A stretch of DNA of 64,000 bases, taken from the NCBI RefSeq assembly GCF_000385335.1, contig NZ_ARWA01000001.1, forward strand, positions 2,062,001 through 2,126,000. Direction: 5' to 3'. Of the stretch, positions 1 to 8,147 are shown piece after piece. The DNA comes from Methyloferula stellata AR4 (lineage in GTDB: Bacteria; Pseudomonadota; Alphaproteobacteria; Rhizobiales; Beijerinckiaceae). The position numbers and the translations under genes were made by a program. The number at the start of each line of letters is the position of its first letter. Positions within the stretch are counted from its first letter, which is position 1. Below the pieces are notes generated by a model. The model searched no databases, had not been told where the DNA came from, and saw only the letters and a list, made by a program, of their open reading frames with translations.

Positions 1-777
1 GACGTGCAGATCTGCACGGAAGACAAGGATGTTCTGCTGACAACGGCGAACGGTCAGTGCATTCGTTTCGCTGTGACTGACGTCCGTGTTTTCAAGGGTC
101 GCGATTCGATGGGCGTGCGCGGCATCGCGCTTGCCGAAGGCGACAGGGTGATTTCGCTTGCGATCCTGCGCCATATCGATGTCGACGCGGGCGAGCGTCT
201 CGCCTACCTGAAAAACAGGCGTGCCGTTGCCGGTGAACCGTCGGGGGATACGGCCCTCGAAGTCGTGCCCGACGATGTGGCGTCGGAAGGCGCTGAGGCC
301 GAGCCCGTGCAGGCAGCAAGCCTTTCCGTCGAGCGGCTCGCGCAATTGTCGGAAGCCGAGCAGGTGATTCTGACGATTTCGGCCAATGGATATGGCAAGC
401 GCACATCGTCTTTCGAATATCGTGTTACCGGGCGCGGCGGCAAAGGCATTGTCGCGATGGCCGTCAATACACGCAACGGCAAGCTTGTCGCCTCCATGCC
501 GGTCGAGGAGGGCGACGAGATCATGCTGGTGACGAATGGCGGCCAATTGATCCGCTGTCCGGTCGAGGGCATCCGCGTCGCCGGGCGTGGCACGCAAGGC
601 GTCATCGTCTTCGATACGGCAGAGGACGAAGAGGTCGTCTCGGTCGAGTGCATCACCGAGGAAGAGCGCGGCGGCGGCGACGAGCCTGAGAGAGGACCCG
701 ACGAGGCCGGGCCTGACGAGCCTGCACCGGACGCGGGTCCGGATGAGTCAGATCCCGGCACGGACGAACCGGGCTAG
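1..777 (+). CDS. gyrA: DNA gyrase subunit A, C-terminal part (5' truncated by window edge)
   Basis: The reading frame is open from base 1 and stops at TAG 775-777, so the true start lies outside the window. The 258 codons match the C-terminal beta-pinwheel of GyrA, which wraps DNA and gives the A2B2 gyrase its negative supercoiling activity. Repeated blade motifs are visible (GRDSMGVRGI, GRGGKGIVAM, GRGTQGVIVF). The last 40 residues are an acidic, proline-rich tail (DEPERGPDEAGPDEP...), the kind of variable tail that tunes gyrase activity in other bacteria. The internal ATG-like codon at position 4 is not a start. ParC is the only realistic alternative, and the blade motifs favour GyrA. Confidence 0.93.
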   Translation, partial: DVQICTEDKDVLLTTANGQCIRFAVTDVRVFKGRDSMGVRGIALAEGDRVISLAILRHIDVDAGERLAYLKNRRAVAGEPSGDTALEVVPDDVASEGAEAEPVQAASLSVERLAQLSEAEQVILTISANGYGKRTSSFEYRVTGRGGKGIVAMAVNTRNGKLVASMPVEEGDEIMLVTNGGQLIRCPVEGIRVAGRGTQGVIVFDTAEDEEVVSVECITEEERGGGDEPERGPDEAGPDEPAPDAGPDESDPGTDEPG

Positions 778-797
778 ACGTCTATACAAACTGTGTT

Positions 798-905
798 GCC
801 CTCTCCTTCGAGACGCGAGCTGCGCTCGCTCCTCAGGATGAGGGCAACCTTCCCAAGCCCTCATGCTGAGGAGGCGCTGAAAGCGCCGTCTCGAAGCACG
901 AGGGC
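798..905. repeat. Dispersed palindromic repeat, family R1, copy 1
   Basis: An imperfect inverted repeat of about 105 bp fills the gap between gyrA and the next gene. Its outer arms read roughly CCTTCGAGACG / CGTCTCGAAG and its inner arms CTCAGGATGAGGG / CCCTCATGCTGAGGAG. The same element recurs near 36,687, 40,438 and 44,011. It is a REP-like non-coding repeat and may act as a transcription end or nucleoid site. Confidence 0.8.
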
Positions 906-955
906 GTCAGGCGTTCGATAATTCGCCTGAAGACATCTGGCAGAGTTTGGGATCG

Positions 956-1606
956 ATGGCTGATAGTGATGCAACCGACGAACAACTGCCCGGCCTGCCG
1001 GCCGATGCCTTTCTGAAAGAAGACCCGTCGCCGGATCAGCTCTTCTATGCGGCGCCGCGTTTCGTCGCTCATATTGACGGCAATGCGGTCGAAGCCGTCA
1101 CCGCGCTTTATCACGATGTCTTGCCGGCGGGCGGGGTGATCCTCGATCTCATGTCGTCTTGGATCAGCCATTTGCCGCCCGACGTCGCCTATGGCGAAGT
1201 CATCGGTCATGGCATGAACGCGATGGAATTGAAGGCCAATCCGCGGCTCAAGCGGTTCTTCGTTCAAAATCTCAACGAAAATCAGGTCCTGCCGCTCGAA
1301 GCCCAAAGCGTCGACGCGGCGGCAATTTGCGTCTCGATCCAATATTTGCAGAAGCCCGTCGCCGTGTTGCGCGATCTTGTGCGCGTGTTGAAGCCTGGCG
1401 GCTTGGTGTCGATCACCTTCTCGAACCGGTGCTTTCCGACGAAGGCGGTCGCGGTCTGGCAGGCGTTGCGGGACGAAGACCATGCGAAGCTCGTGACGCT
1501 TTATCTCGAACATGCGGGCTTCGCGCAGGTCGAGACCCGCGCGCTGGTCGAGCCGGGGCAAAAGGGCATCGATCCGCTCTGGGCCGTGATCGGGCGGACC
1601 GCCTGA
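956..1606 (+). CDS. SAM-dependent class I methyltransferase
   Basis: 216 residues. The Rossmann-type SAM fold is suggested by the motif I region GGVILDLMSSW (about residues 61-71), the acidic position in GHGMNAMEL, and the motif VLKPGGLVSITFSNRCF typical of the Methyltransf_11/ubiE-like group. A substrate cannot be assigned. The ATG at 956 is preferred over an in-frame TTG at 947. The gene stands alone between a repeat and a convergent antitoxin gene, so context gives no pathway. The family is fairly sure and the substrate unknown. Confidence 0.72.
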   Translation: MADSDATDEQLPGLPADAFLKEDPSPDQLFYAAPRFVAHIDGNAVEAVTALYHDVLPAGGVILDLMSSWISHLPPDVAYGEVIGHGMNAMELKANPRLKRFFVQNLNENQVLPLEAQSVDAAAICVSIQYLQKPVAVLRDLVRVLKPGGLVSITFSNRCFPTKAVAVWQALRDEDHAKLVTLYLEHAGFAQVETRALVEPGQKGIDPLWAVIGRTA

Positions 1607-1664
1607 TCTCGAACGATCGCGGGCTTTGAGGCCTAGCAGGGTTGCAAGGCGATCCGATTTCCTC

Positions 1665-1904
1665 TCAACCGCAGATGTAGCTTTTTAAACTGCCCGCCTG
1701 CGGCTGATTGATGCCCTGCAATCTCTGGCCTAAAGCTGCGGTATCGGACTCTCTTTGAACCATGCCGTCCCATTCATGCGACGCGACGACAATAACAAGC
1801 CGATCTCCATCGCGGGCTATCGATTGCGGTCCGATCGTGAGGGCATGATCGATCAATTGCGGCAGTTGACTCTGCGCCTCTTCAATATTCCAGACCGCGC
1901 TCAT
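1665..1904 (-). CDS. Phd/YefM-family antitoxin, apparently orphan
   Basis: 79 residues, started at ATG 1904-1902, where a longer in-frame extension without family similarity is discarded. The N-terminal half (MSAVWNIEEAQSQLPQLIDHAL) and the following GPQSIARDGDRLVIVV fit the Phd/YefM fold, which binds operator DNA as a dimer and neutralises a partner toxin through its C-terminus. Antitoxins normally overlap a toxin gene (PIN, RelE or Doc). Here the flanks are a methyltransferase and a molbindin, and no toxin-like frame is present. It could be a solitary repressor or the survivor of a decayed module. Confidence 0.7.
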   Translation of the reverse strand: MSAVWNIEEAQSQLPQLIDHALTIGPQSIARDGDRLVIVVASHEWDGMVQRESDTAALGQRLQGINQPQAGSLKSYICG

Positions 1905-2043
1905 TTTTAGTCCTTTCACGACCGAATTTAAAACAGGGAGCTCGTTTCGCGCGCGCCGGAAAACGTGCATGCAAATTCCGGCGTTTCGCATATTGTTCGA
2001 AGCAGAGTATCTTCAACGCCTGAAGGTCGGGGAGATTTGAGAC

Positions 2044-2250
2044 ATGAAAATTTCGGCGCGCAATGTGTTCGAGGGGACAATCAAAGAGGTCCACAGAGGC
2101 TCGACGACTTCGCATGTTATCGTCGATGTGAAAGGCGTGACCTTCACCTCTTCGATCACAAATGAAGCCGTCGACGAATTGGGCCTGAAGGCTGGATTGA
2201 AGGTCAAGACGATCATCAAATCTTCCGATGTCATGGTGGCTGCGGATTAA
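2044..2250 (+). CDS. Molbindin-type molybdate-binding protein (single Mop/TOBE domain)
   Basis: 68 residues, the usual length for a one-domain molbindin. The start motif MKISARNVFEGTIKEV and the segment GVTFTSSITNEAVDELGLKAG match the Mop domain, a small OB-like fold that assembles into hexamers and stores molybdate or tungstate in the cytoplasm. An AG-rich Shine-Dalgarno (ggggagatttgag) precedes the ATG. It converges with the HTH/PBP-like gene at 2290-3183, whose family is also tied to molybdate. That pairing suggests molybdenum homeostasis. Confidence 0.85.
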   Translation: MKISARNVFEGTIKEVHRGSTTSHVIVDVKGVTFTSSITNEAVDELGLKAGLKVKTIIKSSDVMVAAD

Positions 2251-2289
2251 GCAACCGCTGGTCTTTGTGACCGGCAACTCTCTTAAAGG

Positions 2290-3183
2290 TTAGGGACCGT
2301 TGAAATGGACGGTACCGAGCCCGGCTATGTCATAGCCGCCGAGTTCGCGCGCCCGCGTCTTGAACGCGTCGCCGGCGCAAAAGCGGATCAGCTTTTGGAA
2401 CGCCGGATCGAAATAGGCTTTCCGCCAGATCAAAAGATCGAAGCGCTCTTCGATCAGTTCCTTGAACTCAAGCTGAAATTGACGGGCGCTCGCCTCGATG
2501 CCGAGGCCGACGTCGGCCTTACCGGCAGCAATGGCCATGGCGAGATCCATTTCGGACCGTTCGACCGCATCGACGCAATTCAGCGCTGTTCTTTTCAAAC
2601 CCTCGCGCTCCAATAAACGCGCAAGCACCAATTCGCTGCCCGATTCCGCTTGGCGCGATTGAAATCGCAATTTGCCAATCGCCTTGAAGGAATCGATTGC
2701 GCGATGAAGGTCGGCTCTGTAGATCAGCCCGCGTTTACGCTTCGCCCATTCGATGAGGACCACCGGCTGATCGCCATATTCGCCGCTGACCGATGCGACG
2801 TTCCATCCCCCGCCGGGCTCGGGAATATGCAAGCCGACGGCGAGGTAATGATGATCCGACCAGCGCTGCAATCCGTCGACGGCGCCGTCCATGAAGCTCG
2901 CAATGCCGGAATGGGATGCGCGCAAGGCCCATTCAAGCAAGGGGTCATGTCCACCGATAATGACCGCGGCTTCCGGGGAAACCTGCTTGCTGCGTTGGCT
3001 CTGATCGGGCTTTGCGGCGGCTCCGTTGGTGACGATCCATTCCTCGATCTCCAGCTTCGGAAATAAAAGCTTGCCGGTGACGCGGTGGACCGGAAGCGTC
3101 CCCGTCGCCACGAGATCATAGACCTTGCGTTCTTTGACGCGGAGCATCGCGGCAAGTTCGCGGGTCGTCAGATATTCGGTCAT
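2290..3183 (-). CDS. Excisionase-type HTH plus periplasmic-binding-protein-like regulator (molybdate-type)
   Basis: 297 residues from ATG 3183, preferred over an upstream extension because MTEYLTTRELAAMLRVKERK is the normal start of the excisionase/MerR-like HTH. Residues about 3-55 form this DNA-binding domain (KVYDLVATGTLPVHR). Residues about 80-290 resemble the PBP-like domain (PF12727) related to molybdate and tungstate binding proteins, which has no export signal here. The expected role is a cytoplasmic oxyanion-responsive transcription factor. The convergent molbindin gene supports this. A near-perfect palindrome directly upstream (3187-3210) could be its own operator. Confidence 0.75.
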   Translation of the reverse strand: MTEYLTTRELAAMLRVKERKVYDLVATGTLPVHRVTGKLLFPKLEIEEWIVTNGAAAKPDQSQRSKQVSPEAAVIIGGHDPLLEWALRASHSGIASFMDGAVDGLQRWSDHHYLAVGLHIPEPGGGWNVASVSGEYGDQPVVLIEWAKRKRGLIYRADLHRAIDSFKAIGKLRFQSRQAESGSELVLARLLEREGLKRTALNCVDAVERSEMDLAMAIAAGKADVGLGIEASARQFQLEFKELIEERFDLLIWRKAYFDPAFQKLIRFCAGDAFKTRARELGGYDIAGLGTVHFNGP

Positions 3184-3186
3184 GTG

Positions 3187-3210
3187 TTTTTTCCGGAATT
3201 TCCGGAAAAA
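3187..3210. promoter_or_regulatory. Palindromic candidate operator upstream of the HTH/PBP-like gene
   Basis: The 24-bp stretch is almost identical to its reverse complement. Two TTCCGGAA boxes overlap back to back inside T and A runs. It begins 4 bp upstream of the regulator's ATG (3183) and lies 97 bp before coaD. The symmetry and position suggest autoregulation. A hairpin in the leader RNA is the alternative. Confidence 0.5.
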
Positions 3211-3306
3211 TAACATGAATTTGCATAAAAACGAGGCTCTTTATACACCGGCCAAGGCGCGTCCCCAGATTTGCGCTTGCGCCGGAGCTTCTTTAAGGAA
3301 GGATCA

Positions 3307-3807
3307 ATGCCCCGCATCGCCCTCTATACCGGTACGTTCGATCCCTTGACCAACGGCCATGTCGAGGTCGTCAGGGCGGCGGCGTCTTTTTGCGATCAGC
3401 TCGTGATCGCGATCGGCGTGCATCCTGGCAAGACGCCGGTTTTTTCGGCCGAGGAGCGCTCGAACCTCATCAAGGAGGCCTGCGGCGATGCGCTGGCGAA
3501 AGTCTCCTGCGGCCTGTCGGTTCGAACCTTCGCGGGTCTCGCGGTCGATGCTGCGCGGGAGGCCGGTGCGCATTATCTCATCCGCGGCCTGCGCGACAGC
3601 GGCGATTTCGATTATGAAATGCAGATGGCCGGGATGAATGCGGCCATGGCGCCGGAGATCCAAACGATCTTTTTACCGGCCCCCTCTGCAGTGCGTCACA
3701 TTACGGCGACATTGGTCCGGCAGATCGCCTCGCTTGGCGGCGATGTGTCGGGCTTTGTACCGAAAGGCGTCGCCGAGGCGCTTGCCGTCAAATTCAAGAA
3801 GAGTTGA
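3307..3807 (+). CDS. coaD: Phosphopantetheine adenylyltransferase
   Basis: 166 residues, the family length. It catalyses ATP + 4'-phosphopantetheine to dephospho-CoA, the penultimate step of coenzyme A synthesis, in the cytoplasm. The nucleotidyltransferase motif [10 protein letters not shown] sits at residues about 8-17 and [12 protein letters not shown] at about 90-101, both diagnostic. ATG 3307 is chosen because a strong AAGGAAGG lies 7-8 bases upstream; a longer reading start at 3271 has no such site. It is followed by a Rhizobiales-type palindrome and then two cyclophilin genes. Confidence 0.97.
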   Translation: MPRIALYTGTFDPLTNGHVEVVRAAASFCDQLVIAIGVHPGKTPVFSAEERSNLIKEACGDALAKVSCGLSVRTFAGLAVDAAREAGAHYLIRGLRDSGDFDYEMQMAGMNAAMAPEIQTIFLPAPSAVRHITATLVRQIASLGGDVSGFVPKGVAEALAVKFKKS

Positions 3808-3818
3808 GGCGGTTTTTT

Positions 3819-3867
3819 TAAGCATGATCTTATCCGAAAAGTCTGCAACTTCTCGGGACCATGCTTA
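3819..3867. repeat. Rhizobiales-type intergenic palindrome (family R3)
   Basis: Outer arms AAGCATG / CATGCTT and inner TCCGAAAAGT / ACTTCTCGGGA form an imperfect hairpin just after the coaD stop. Elements of this form are common between genes of Hyphomicrobiales. It may double as a terminator for coaD. Confidence 0.65.
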
Positions 3868-3894
3868 CCGCCGCAAACATAGGGAAGGATTCTC

Positions 3895-4488
3895 ATGACC
3901 ATTCATCGCCGCGCGGTCTTGGCCGCTTTCGCCGTAGGCTTCTGCGCTTTCACCGTTCTCGGACAGCGACTCGATGCGGCGCCGGCAGCGACGCCCGACC
4001 CGGAAAATACGATCTATCTCGATACGAAGGATGGCCGTGTCACCATCCTTTTGCGGCCGGATCTTGCACCCAAACATGTGGCGCAGATCAAGGCGCTGAC
4101 GAAGCGCGGTTTCTATGATGGCATCGTCTTCCATCGCGTCATCGCTGGATTCATGGCGCAGACCGGCGATCCGACGGGCACGGGCACAGGCGGCTCCGAT
4201 CTTCCCAATCTCAAAGCCGAGTTTTCCAAAGAACCCTTCAAGCGCGGCACCCTCGGCATGGCTCGCTCGTCCGATCCCAATTCGGCCAATTCTCAGTTCT
4301 TCATCTGCTTCGACGACGCGTCTTTTCTCAATGGCCAATATACGGTCTTCGGTCAGGTGGTCTCCGGAATGGACGTAGTCGATAAGATCAAGAAGGGCGC
4401 GGCCGGCAGCGGCACCGTCACGAACCCGGACAAGATCGTGAAGATGCAGCTCGCCACGGACGCGGCGCCCGCTGGCAAGGCGAAATAG
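3895..4488 (+). CDS. Peptidyl-prolyl cis-trans isomerase, cyclophilin type, exported
   Basis: 197 residues. Residues 1-28 form a signal peptide (RRAVLAAFAVGFCAFTVLG, then an Ala-rich cleavage zone), so the protein acts in the periplasm as a proline isomerase for folding. The cyclophilin core follows, with FYDGIVFHRVIAGFMAQTGD, the glycine run TGTGTGGSDLPNL and NSANSQFFICFDD, which carry the catalytic Arg, Phe and Gln positions. It pairs with the cytoplasmic cyclophilin downstream, giving one isomerase on each side of the membrane. The RBS is AGGGAAGGA-like. Confidence 0.93.
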   Translation: MTIHRRAVLAAFAVGFCAFTVLGQRLDAAPAATPDPENTIYLDTKDGRVTILLRPDLAPKHVAQIKALTKRGFYDGIVFHRVIAGFMAQTGDPTGTGTGGSDLPNLKAEFSKEPFKRGTLGMARSSDPNSANSQFFICFDDASFLNGQYTVFGQVVSGMDVVDKIKKGAAGSGTVTNPDKIVKMQLATDAAPAGKAK

Positions 4489-4532
4489 GCCAAATCGAAG
4501 AAAGACATAAGCTGCCTGCAGCCGCTCTGGTA

Positions 4533-4562
4533 AATGGCTCCGGTTTACCTTCCGGGGCCATT
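4533..4562 (+). terminator. Hairpin after the exported cyclophilin gene
   Basis: An 11-bp stem (AATGGCTCCGG / CCGGGGCCATT, one G-U) with an 8-nt loop lies inside a wider GCCTGCA/TGCAGGC pair. Only a weak T-rich stretch follows (CGTTTATT), so termination is plausible but not certain. Confidence 0.45.
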
Positions 4563-4587
4563 CGTTTATTGCAGGCGCCAACTTACG

Positions 4588-4633
4588 GCATCGGACCCGA
4601 AAGCGGGAACCCGTTTCGGGACCAATCCGGTGC
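4588..4633. repeat. Rhizobiales-type palindrome (family R3-like) ahead of ppiB
   Basis: Arms GCATCGGACCCGAAA and TTTCGGGACCAATCCGGTGC pair imperfectly around AGCGGGAACCCG. The element ends about 30 bases before the ppiB start codon, so it would lie in the leader RNA if transcription begins upstream. Confidence 0.6.
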
Positions 4634-4664
4634 TTCTCTGGAAGCCATCGACGAGGAGAATACC

Positions 4665-5120
4665 ATGGCGGAACCCGGCAACACGCTGACGCTCGAAACC
4701 ACGCAAGGACCCGTGGTGATCGAGATGCGGCCCGATCTCGCGCCTAAACATGTCGAGCACATCAAGAAGCTCGTCGGAGAAAAGTTTTACGACGGCATCG
4801 TGTTCCATCGCGTGATCGACGGGTTCATGGCGCAGACGGGCTGCCCCTATGGCACCGGTACCGGCGGCTCGAAATATCCGAACCTTCCGGCGGAGTTCAA
4901 TGCCGAGCCGCATGTGCGCGGCACCTGCTCGATGGCGCGCGCGCAGGACCCGAACTCGGCCAATTCGCAATTCTTCATCTGCTTCACCGATGCGCGCTTC
5001 CTCGACAAGCAATATACTGTCTGGGGCAAGGTCACGTCCGGCATGGAAAATGTCGATAAGATCAAGAAGGGCGAGCCGGTGAAGGACCCCGACAAGATCA
5101 TCAGCGCGACCATCAGTTGA
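4665..5120 (+). CDS. ppiB: Peptidyl-prolyl cis-trans isomerase B, cytoplasmic
   Basis: 151 residues from ATG 4665, which has GAGGAGA five bases upstream; an earlier in-frame start would add 32 residues without similarity. The cyclophilin motifs FYDGIVFHRVIDGFMAQTG and NSANSQFFICFTDARFLD are intact, and there is no signal peptide. It isomerises Xaa-Pro bonds in the cytoplasm. It is about 65% identical by eye to the exported paralogue immediately upstream, pointing to an old tandem duplication. Confidence 0.94.
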   Translation: MAEPGNTLTLETTQGPVVIEMRPDLAPKHVEHIKKLVGEKFYDGIVFHRVIDGFMAQTGCPYGTGTGGSKYPNLPAEFNAEPHVRGTCSMARAQDPNSANSQFFICFTDARFLDKQYTVWGKVTSGMENVDKIKKGEPVKDPDKIISATIS

Positions 5121-5144
5121 ACTTTTGCATCTCAAAAAGGGGCG

Positions 5145-5275
5145 TCTCCCTTCTCCCGCCTGCGGGAGAAGGTGGCCCCGCCGTTAGGCGGGGTCGGATG
5201 AGGGGTGGTTGGGGATGGAGGAACCCTCATCCGCCTCATTTCATTCGGCACCTTCTCCCGCAAGCGGGAGAAGGA
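5145..5275. repeat. Dispersed palindromic repeat, family R2, copy 1
   Basis: Outer inverted arms are CCTTCTCCCGC / GCGGGAGAAGG. Each arm is itself a small hairpin (CTCCCGCCTGCGGGAG, CTCCCGCAAGCGGGAG), and inner arms read GGATGAGGG / CCCTCATCC. The second copy is at 10,888-11,030. It separates ppiB from queA. Confidence 0.8.
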
Positions 5276-5306
5276 CTCGCGGCCTGCTAAGTCGTTTTTC
5301 GCGTCT

Positions 5307-6395
5307 ATGCGTGTCGACCTCTTCGATTTCAAGCTTCCGCCGGACCGCATCGCCTTGCGTCCGGCAGAACCGCGCGATGCGGCGCGGCTTCTCGTGGTGC
5401 GGCCGAGCGCCGCCCCAATGCTCGAAGACCGCACGATCGCCAATCTGCGCAACCTGCTTCAGGCAGGCGATGTGCTCGTCGTCAATGACACACGGGTGAT
5501 TCCGGCCAGCCTTGAAGGCACGCGTCTTCGGGGCGAGGCCGAAGCACATATCCATGTGACGCTGCACAAGCGCGAGTCAGATTCGAGCTGGCGCGCCTTC
5601 GTCAAACCGGCGAAGAAATTGAAGATCGGCGAGACGATCGTCTTCACGGCAAACGCTGATGCCGATCCGGCGCCGCTTCATGCCGAAGTACGCGAAAAGT
5701 CCGGCGAGGGCGAGGTGCTCTTAGCCTTTTCCTTGGAAGGTACGGCGCTCGATGAAGCGCTCGAGCATTTCGGGCAGATGCCGCTTCCGCCTTATATTGC
5801 CGGAAAGCGCGCAATCGACGCGCGCGACGCCGAGGATTATCAAACCTTGTTCGCCGCGCGCTCCGGCGCGGTGGCGGCACCGACGGCGAGCCTGCATTTT
5901 ACCCCGGCGCTCATCGCTGCGATCGAAGCGCAAGGCGTCAATATCTGCCGGGTGACGCTGCATGTCGGCGCCGGCACCTTTCTGCCAGTGAAGGCCGAGG
6001 ATACGGAGCAGCACCGCATGCATGCCGAATGGGGCGAGGTGAGCGCCGAGGCAGCCGAAACGCTCAACAAGGTGCGCGCGGCGGGCGGGCGGATCGTCGC
6101 CGCGGGCACGACCAGCCTGCGTATTCTCGAATCCGCAGCCGCGCCCTCGGGCGAGGTCAGAGCGTTCAAAGGCGACACCTCGATCTTCATCACGCCGGGC
6201 TATAAGTTTCGCGCCGTCGATCTGCTCTTGACCAATTTCCATCTGCCGCGCTCGACGCTTTTCATGCTGGTCTCAGCTTTCTCCGGATTGGATGTCATGC
6301 GTTCCGCCTATAGTCACGCGATCGCGTCGCACTACCGCTTCTACAGCTATGGCGACGCCTGCCTTCTGCATCGCGCTCCCGAGGCCGGCGTATGA
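5307..6395 (+). CDS. queA: S-adenosylmethionine:tRNA ribosyltransferase-isomerase
   Basis: 362 residues. QueA transfers the ribosyl part of SAM to preQ1 in tRNA, forming epoxyqueuosine at position 34. The start [24 protein letters not shown] at ATG 5307 is the canonical N-terminus; longer frames would run into the repeat. Conserved blocks include [63 protein letters not shown] and [13 protein letters not shown]. It overlaps tgt by 4 bp (ATGA), so the two queuosine steps are translationally coupled. Confidence 0.97.
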   Translation: MRVDLFDFKLPPDRIALRPAEPRDAARLLVVRPSAAPMLEDRTIANLRNLLQAGDVLVVNDTRVIPASLEGTRLRGEAEAHIHVTLHKRESDSSWRAFVKPAKKLKIGETIVFTANADADPAPLHAEVREKSGEGEVLLAFSLEGTALDEALEHFGQMPLPPYIAGKRAIDARDAEDYQTLFAARSGAVAAPTASLHFTPALIAAIEAQGVNICRVTLHVGAGTFLPVKAEDTEQHRMHAEWGEVSAEAAETLNKVRAAGGRIVAAGTTSLRILESAAAPSGEVRAFKGDTSIFITPGYKFRAVDLLLTNFHLPRSTLFMLVSAFSGLDVMRSAYSHAIASHYRFYSYGDACLLHRAPEAGV

Positions 6396-7519
6396 GTCTC
6401 GGATTGAGCTTCGACATTGCTGCCACGCAGGGCGCAGCGCGAACCGGCGTCATCACCACGCCGCGCGGAGGAATCCGCACGCCGGCCTTCATGCCGGTCG
6501 GAACGGCGGCGACCGTCAAAGCCATGCATCCGCAGGCGGTGAAGGCGCTTGGCGCCGATATCGTTCTGGCGAATACCTATCATTTGATGCTGCGGCCGGG
6601 CGCCGAGCAGATCGCGGCGCTCGGCGGTTTGCATGAATTCATGCAATGGCCGGGGCCGATCCTGACCGATTCCGGCGGTTTTCAGGTTATGTCGCTGTCG
6701 AAGCTCCGCAAGCTCGACGAGACCGGCGTGACCTTCCAGTCCCATATCGATGGCTCGCGCCATGTGCTGACGCCGGAACGCGCGATCGAAATCCAGGGCC
6801 TTCTCGGCTCGGATATTCAGATGCAGCTCGACGAATGCGTGCGCCTGCCATGTTCCGACGCGGATGTGGAACGCGCCATGCGGCTCTCTTTGCGCTGGGC
6901 GGAGCGCTCGAAGCGCGCTTTCGATCAGGCGTCGGGGCATGCGCTCTTTGGTATCGTACAAGGCGGCGCCAATGCGCCTCTGCGCATCGAAAGCGCCAAG
7001 GCTCTGGCCTCGATGGAGTTCGACGGCAATGCGATCGGCGGCCTCGCCGTCGGCGAACCGCAGGCCGTGATGCTCGCCATGATCGAGACGGTGGTCCCGC
7101 ATCTGCCGGAAGCGAAGCCGCGCTATCTCATGGGTGTCGGGGCCCCGGATGATCTGTTGGAATCGGTCGCGCGCGGCATCGATATGTTCGACTGCGTCAT
7201 GCCGACGAGGGCAGGGCGCCATGGGCTCGTCTATACGCGCGCGGGGCGAATCAATCTGCGCAATGCCAAGCACGCGTCAGATAAGGCACCTATCGATCCG
7301 CAGGCCGCCTGCGAGGCCGCCAGGATCTATTCCCGCGCCTATCTGCATCATCTCGTCAAAGCGGGCGAGATCCTCGGCATGATGCTGCTGACGGAGATCA
7401 ATCTCTCCTATTACCAGGAGCTGATGGCTGGGATGCGCGGGGCCATTCTCGCGGGAGGTTTCGACGGTTTTCGCGCCGAGACCAAGGCTGCCTGGGCGCA
7501 AGGCGAAGGCAAGCCATGA
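6392..7519 (+). CDS. tgt: Queuine tRNA-ribosyltransferase (TGT) with degraded zinc site
   Basis: 375 residues. TGT swaps guanine 34 for preQ1 in tRNAs with GUN anticodons. The two catalytic aspartates are present in [12 protein letters not shown] (about residues 88-99) and [17 protein letters not shown]. The zinc motif that normally reads CxCxxC and a following His is here A-A-C-E-A-A with Ile in place of His (around residues 304-334), so only one of four zinc ligands remains. The rest of the C-terminal fold ([19 protein letters not shown]) is intact. This is either a clade-wide zinc-free form or a compensated loss. The gene is coupled to queA. Confidence 0.96.
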   Translation: MSLGLSFDIAATQGAARTGVITTPRGGIRTPAFMPVGTAATVKAMHPQAVKALGADIVLANTYHLMLRPGAEQIAALGGLHEFMQWPGPILTDSGGFQVMSLSKLRKLDETGVTFQSHIDGSRHVLTPERAIEIQGLLGSDIQMQLDECVRLPCSDADVERAMRLSLRWAERSKRAFDQASGHALFGIVQGGANAPLRIESAKALASMEFDGNAIGGLAVGEPQAVMLAMIETVVPHLPEAKPRYLMGVGAPDDLLESVARGIDMFDCVMPTRAGRHGLVYTRAGRINLRNAKHASDKAPIDPQAACEAARIYSRAYLHHLVKAGEILGMMLLTEINLSYYQELMAGMRGAILAGGFDGFRAETKAAWAQGEGKP

Positions 7520-8147
7520 GGCAAGTGACGGGCCAAAAGCGAATGTGACAATTGCCGGAGGCAATTGAGCGATGCGCTTTATCGATGAAACGAATTTTCC
7601 AACGAATAAGGGCGAGGCGACCTTCGGTCGTCCCCGCCCTTTGTGCACCTGTCCTTATGACCGTCCGCCGATATTTAGTCTCTTTGAAAGACCGCGCCGA
7701 ACTGGCGGCGCTGATAACGATGGACGGGCGTCCTCCCACGACTTGGACTGCATGCTCAACGCCGAATTTTTGCTTCGGCATAGCCCCTTTTCGGATGGCG
7801 GATTTCCTATATCGCACGCGTGACTTAATGTCACGCGAAGAGAGGGCCCTTGTTTGGTGGAAAGGCAAAATTTTGCGATTTTTTTCCATCGCGGGAACAA
7901 TAGGAGGCGAATTCGGTAGACTTACCGTGAAAAACAATGGGTCTCCTCTGAGAAAACGCGTTTAGGCCCGTCAGTCTGTGTGTCGCAGGCGCTTGCTGCC
8001 TGTCGTCGATTGCGAGTCGAAAAGGCAGGCTGGGGCCAAGAAGGACTTTTCCCGGAGGTCCCGGCCCAGCATACTCCGCCTGGAACATATGCGTGTCGTC
8101 CGGCAAGGTGATAAGCACGGATTGGGCAGCTCACATTCGGAACGACG
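7520..8147. other. 628-bp intergenic region without a convincing gene
   Basis: Apart from the hairpin at 7,610-7,643 I see only short, overlapping reading frames on both strands with odd composition and no Shine-Dalgarno. The promoter of the DUF502 gene should lie in the last 150 bp. I cannot place its -35/-10 boxes with confidence. Confidence 0.5.
7610..7643 (+). terminator. GC-rich hairpin with short T run after tgt
   Basis: GGGCGAGGCGACC pairs with GGTCGTCCCCGCCC around a 3-nt loop, with one bulge, followed by TTTG. It lies 90 bp after the tgt stop and would end the queA-tgt transcript. Confidence 0.5.

Noticed and set aside
7552-7965. Plus-strand 137-residue frame between tgt and the DUF502 gene
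   Set aside because: Odd amino acid composition, crossing a terminator-like hairpin, and no family similarity.
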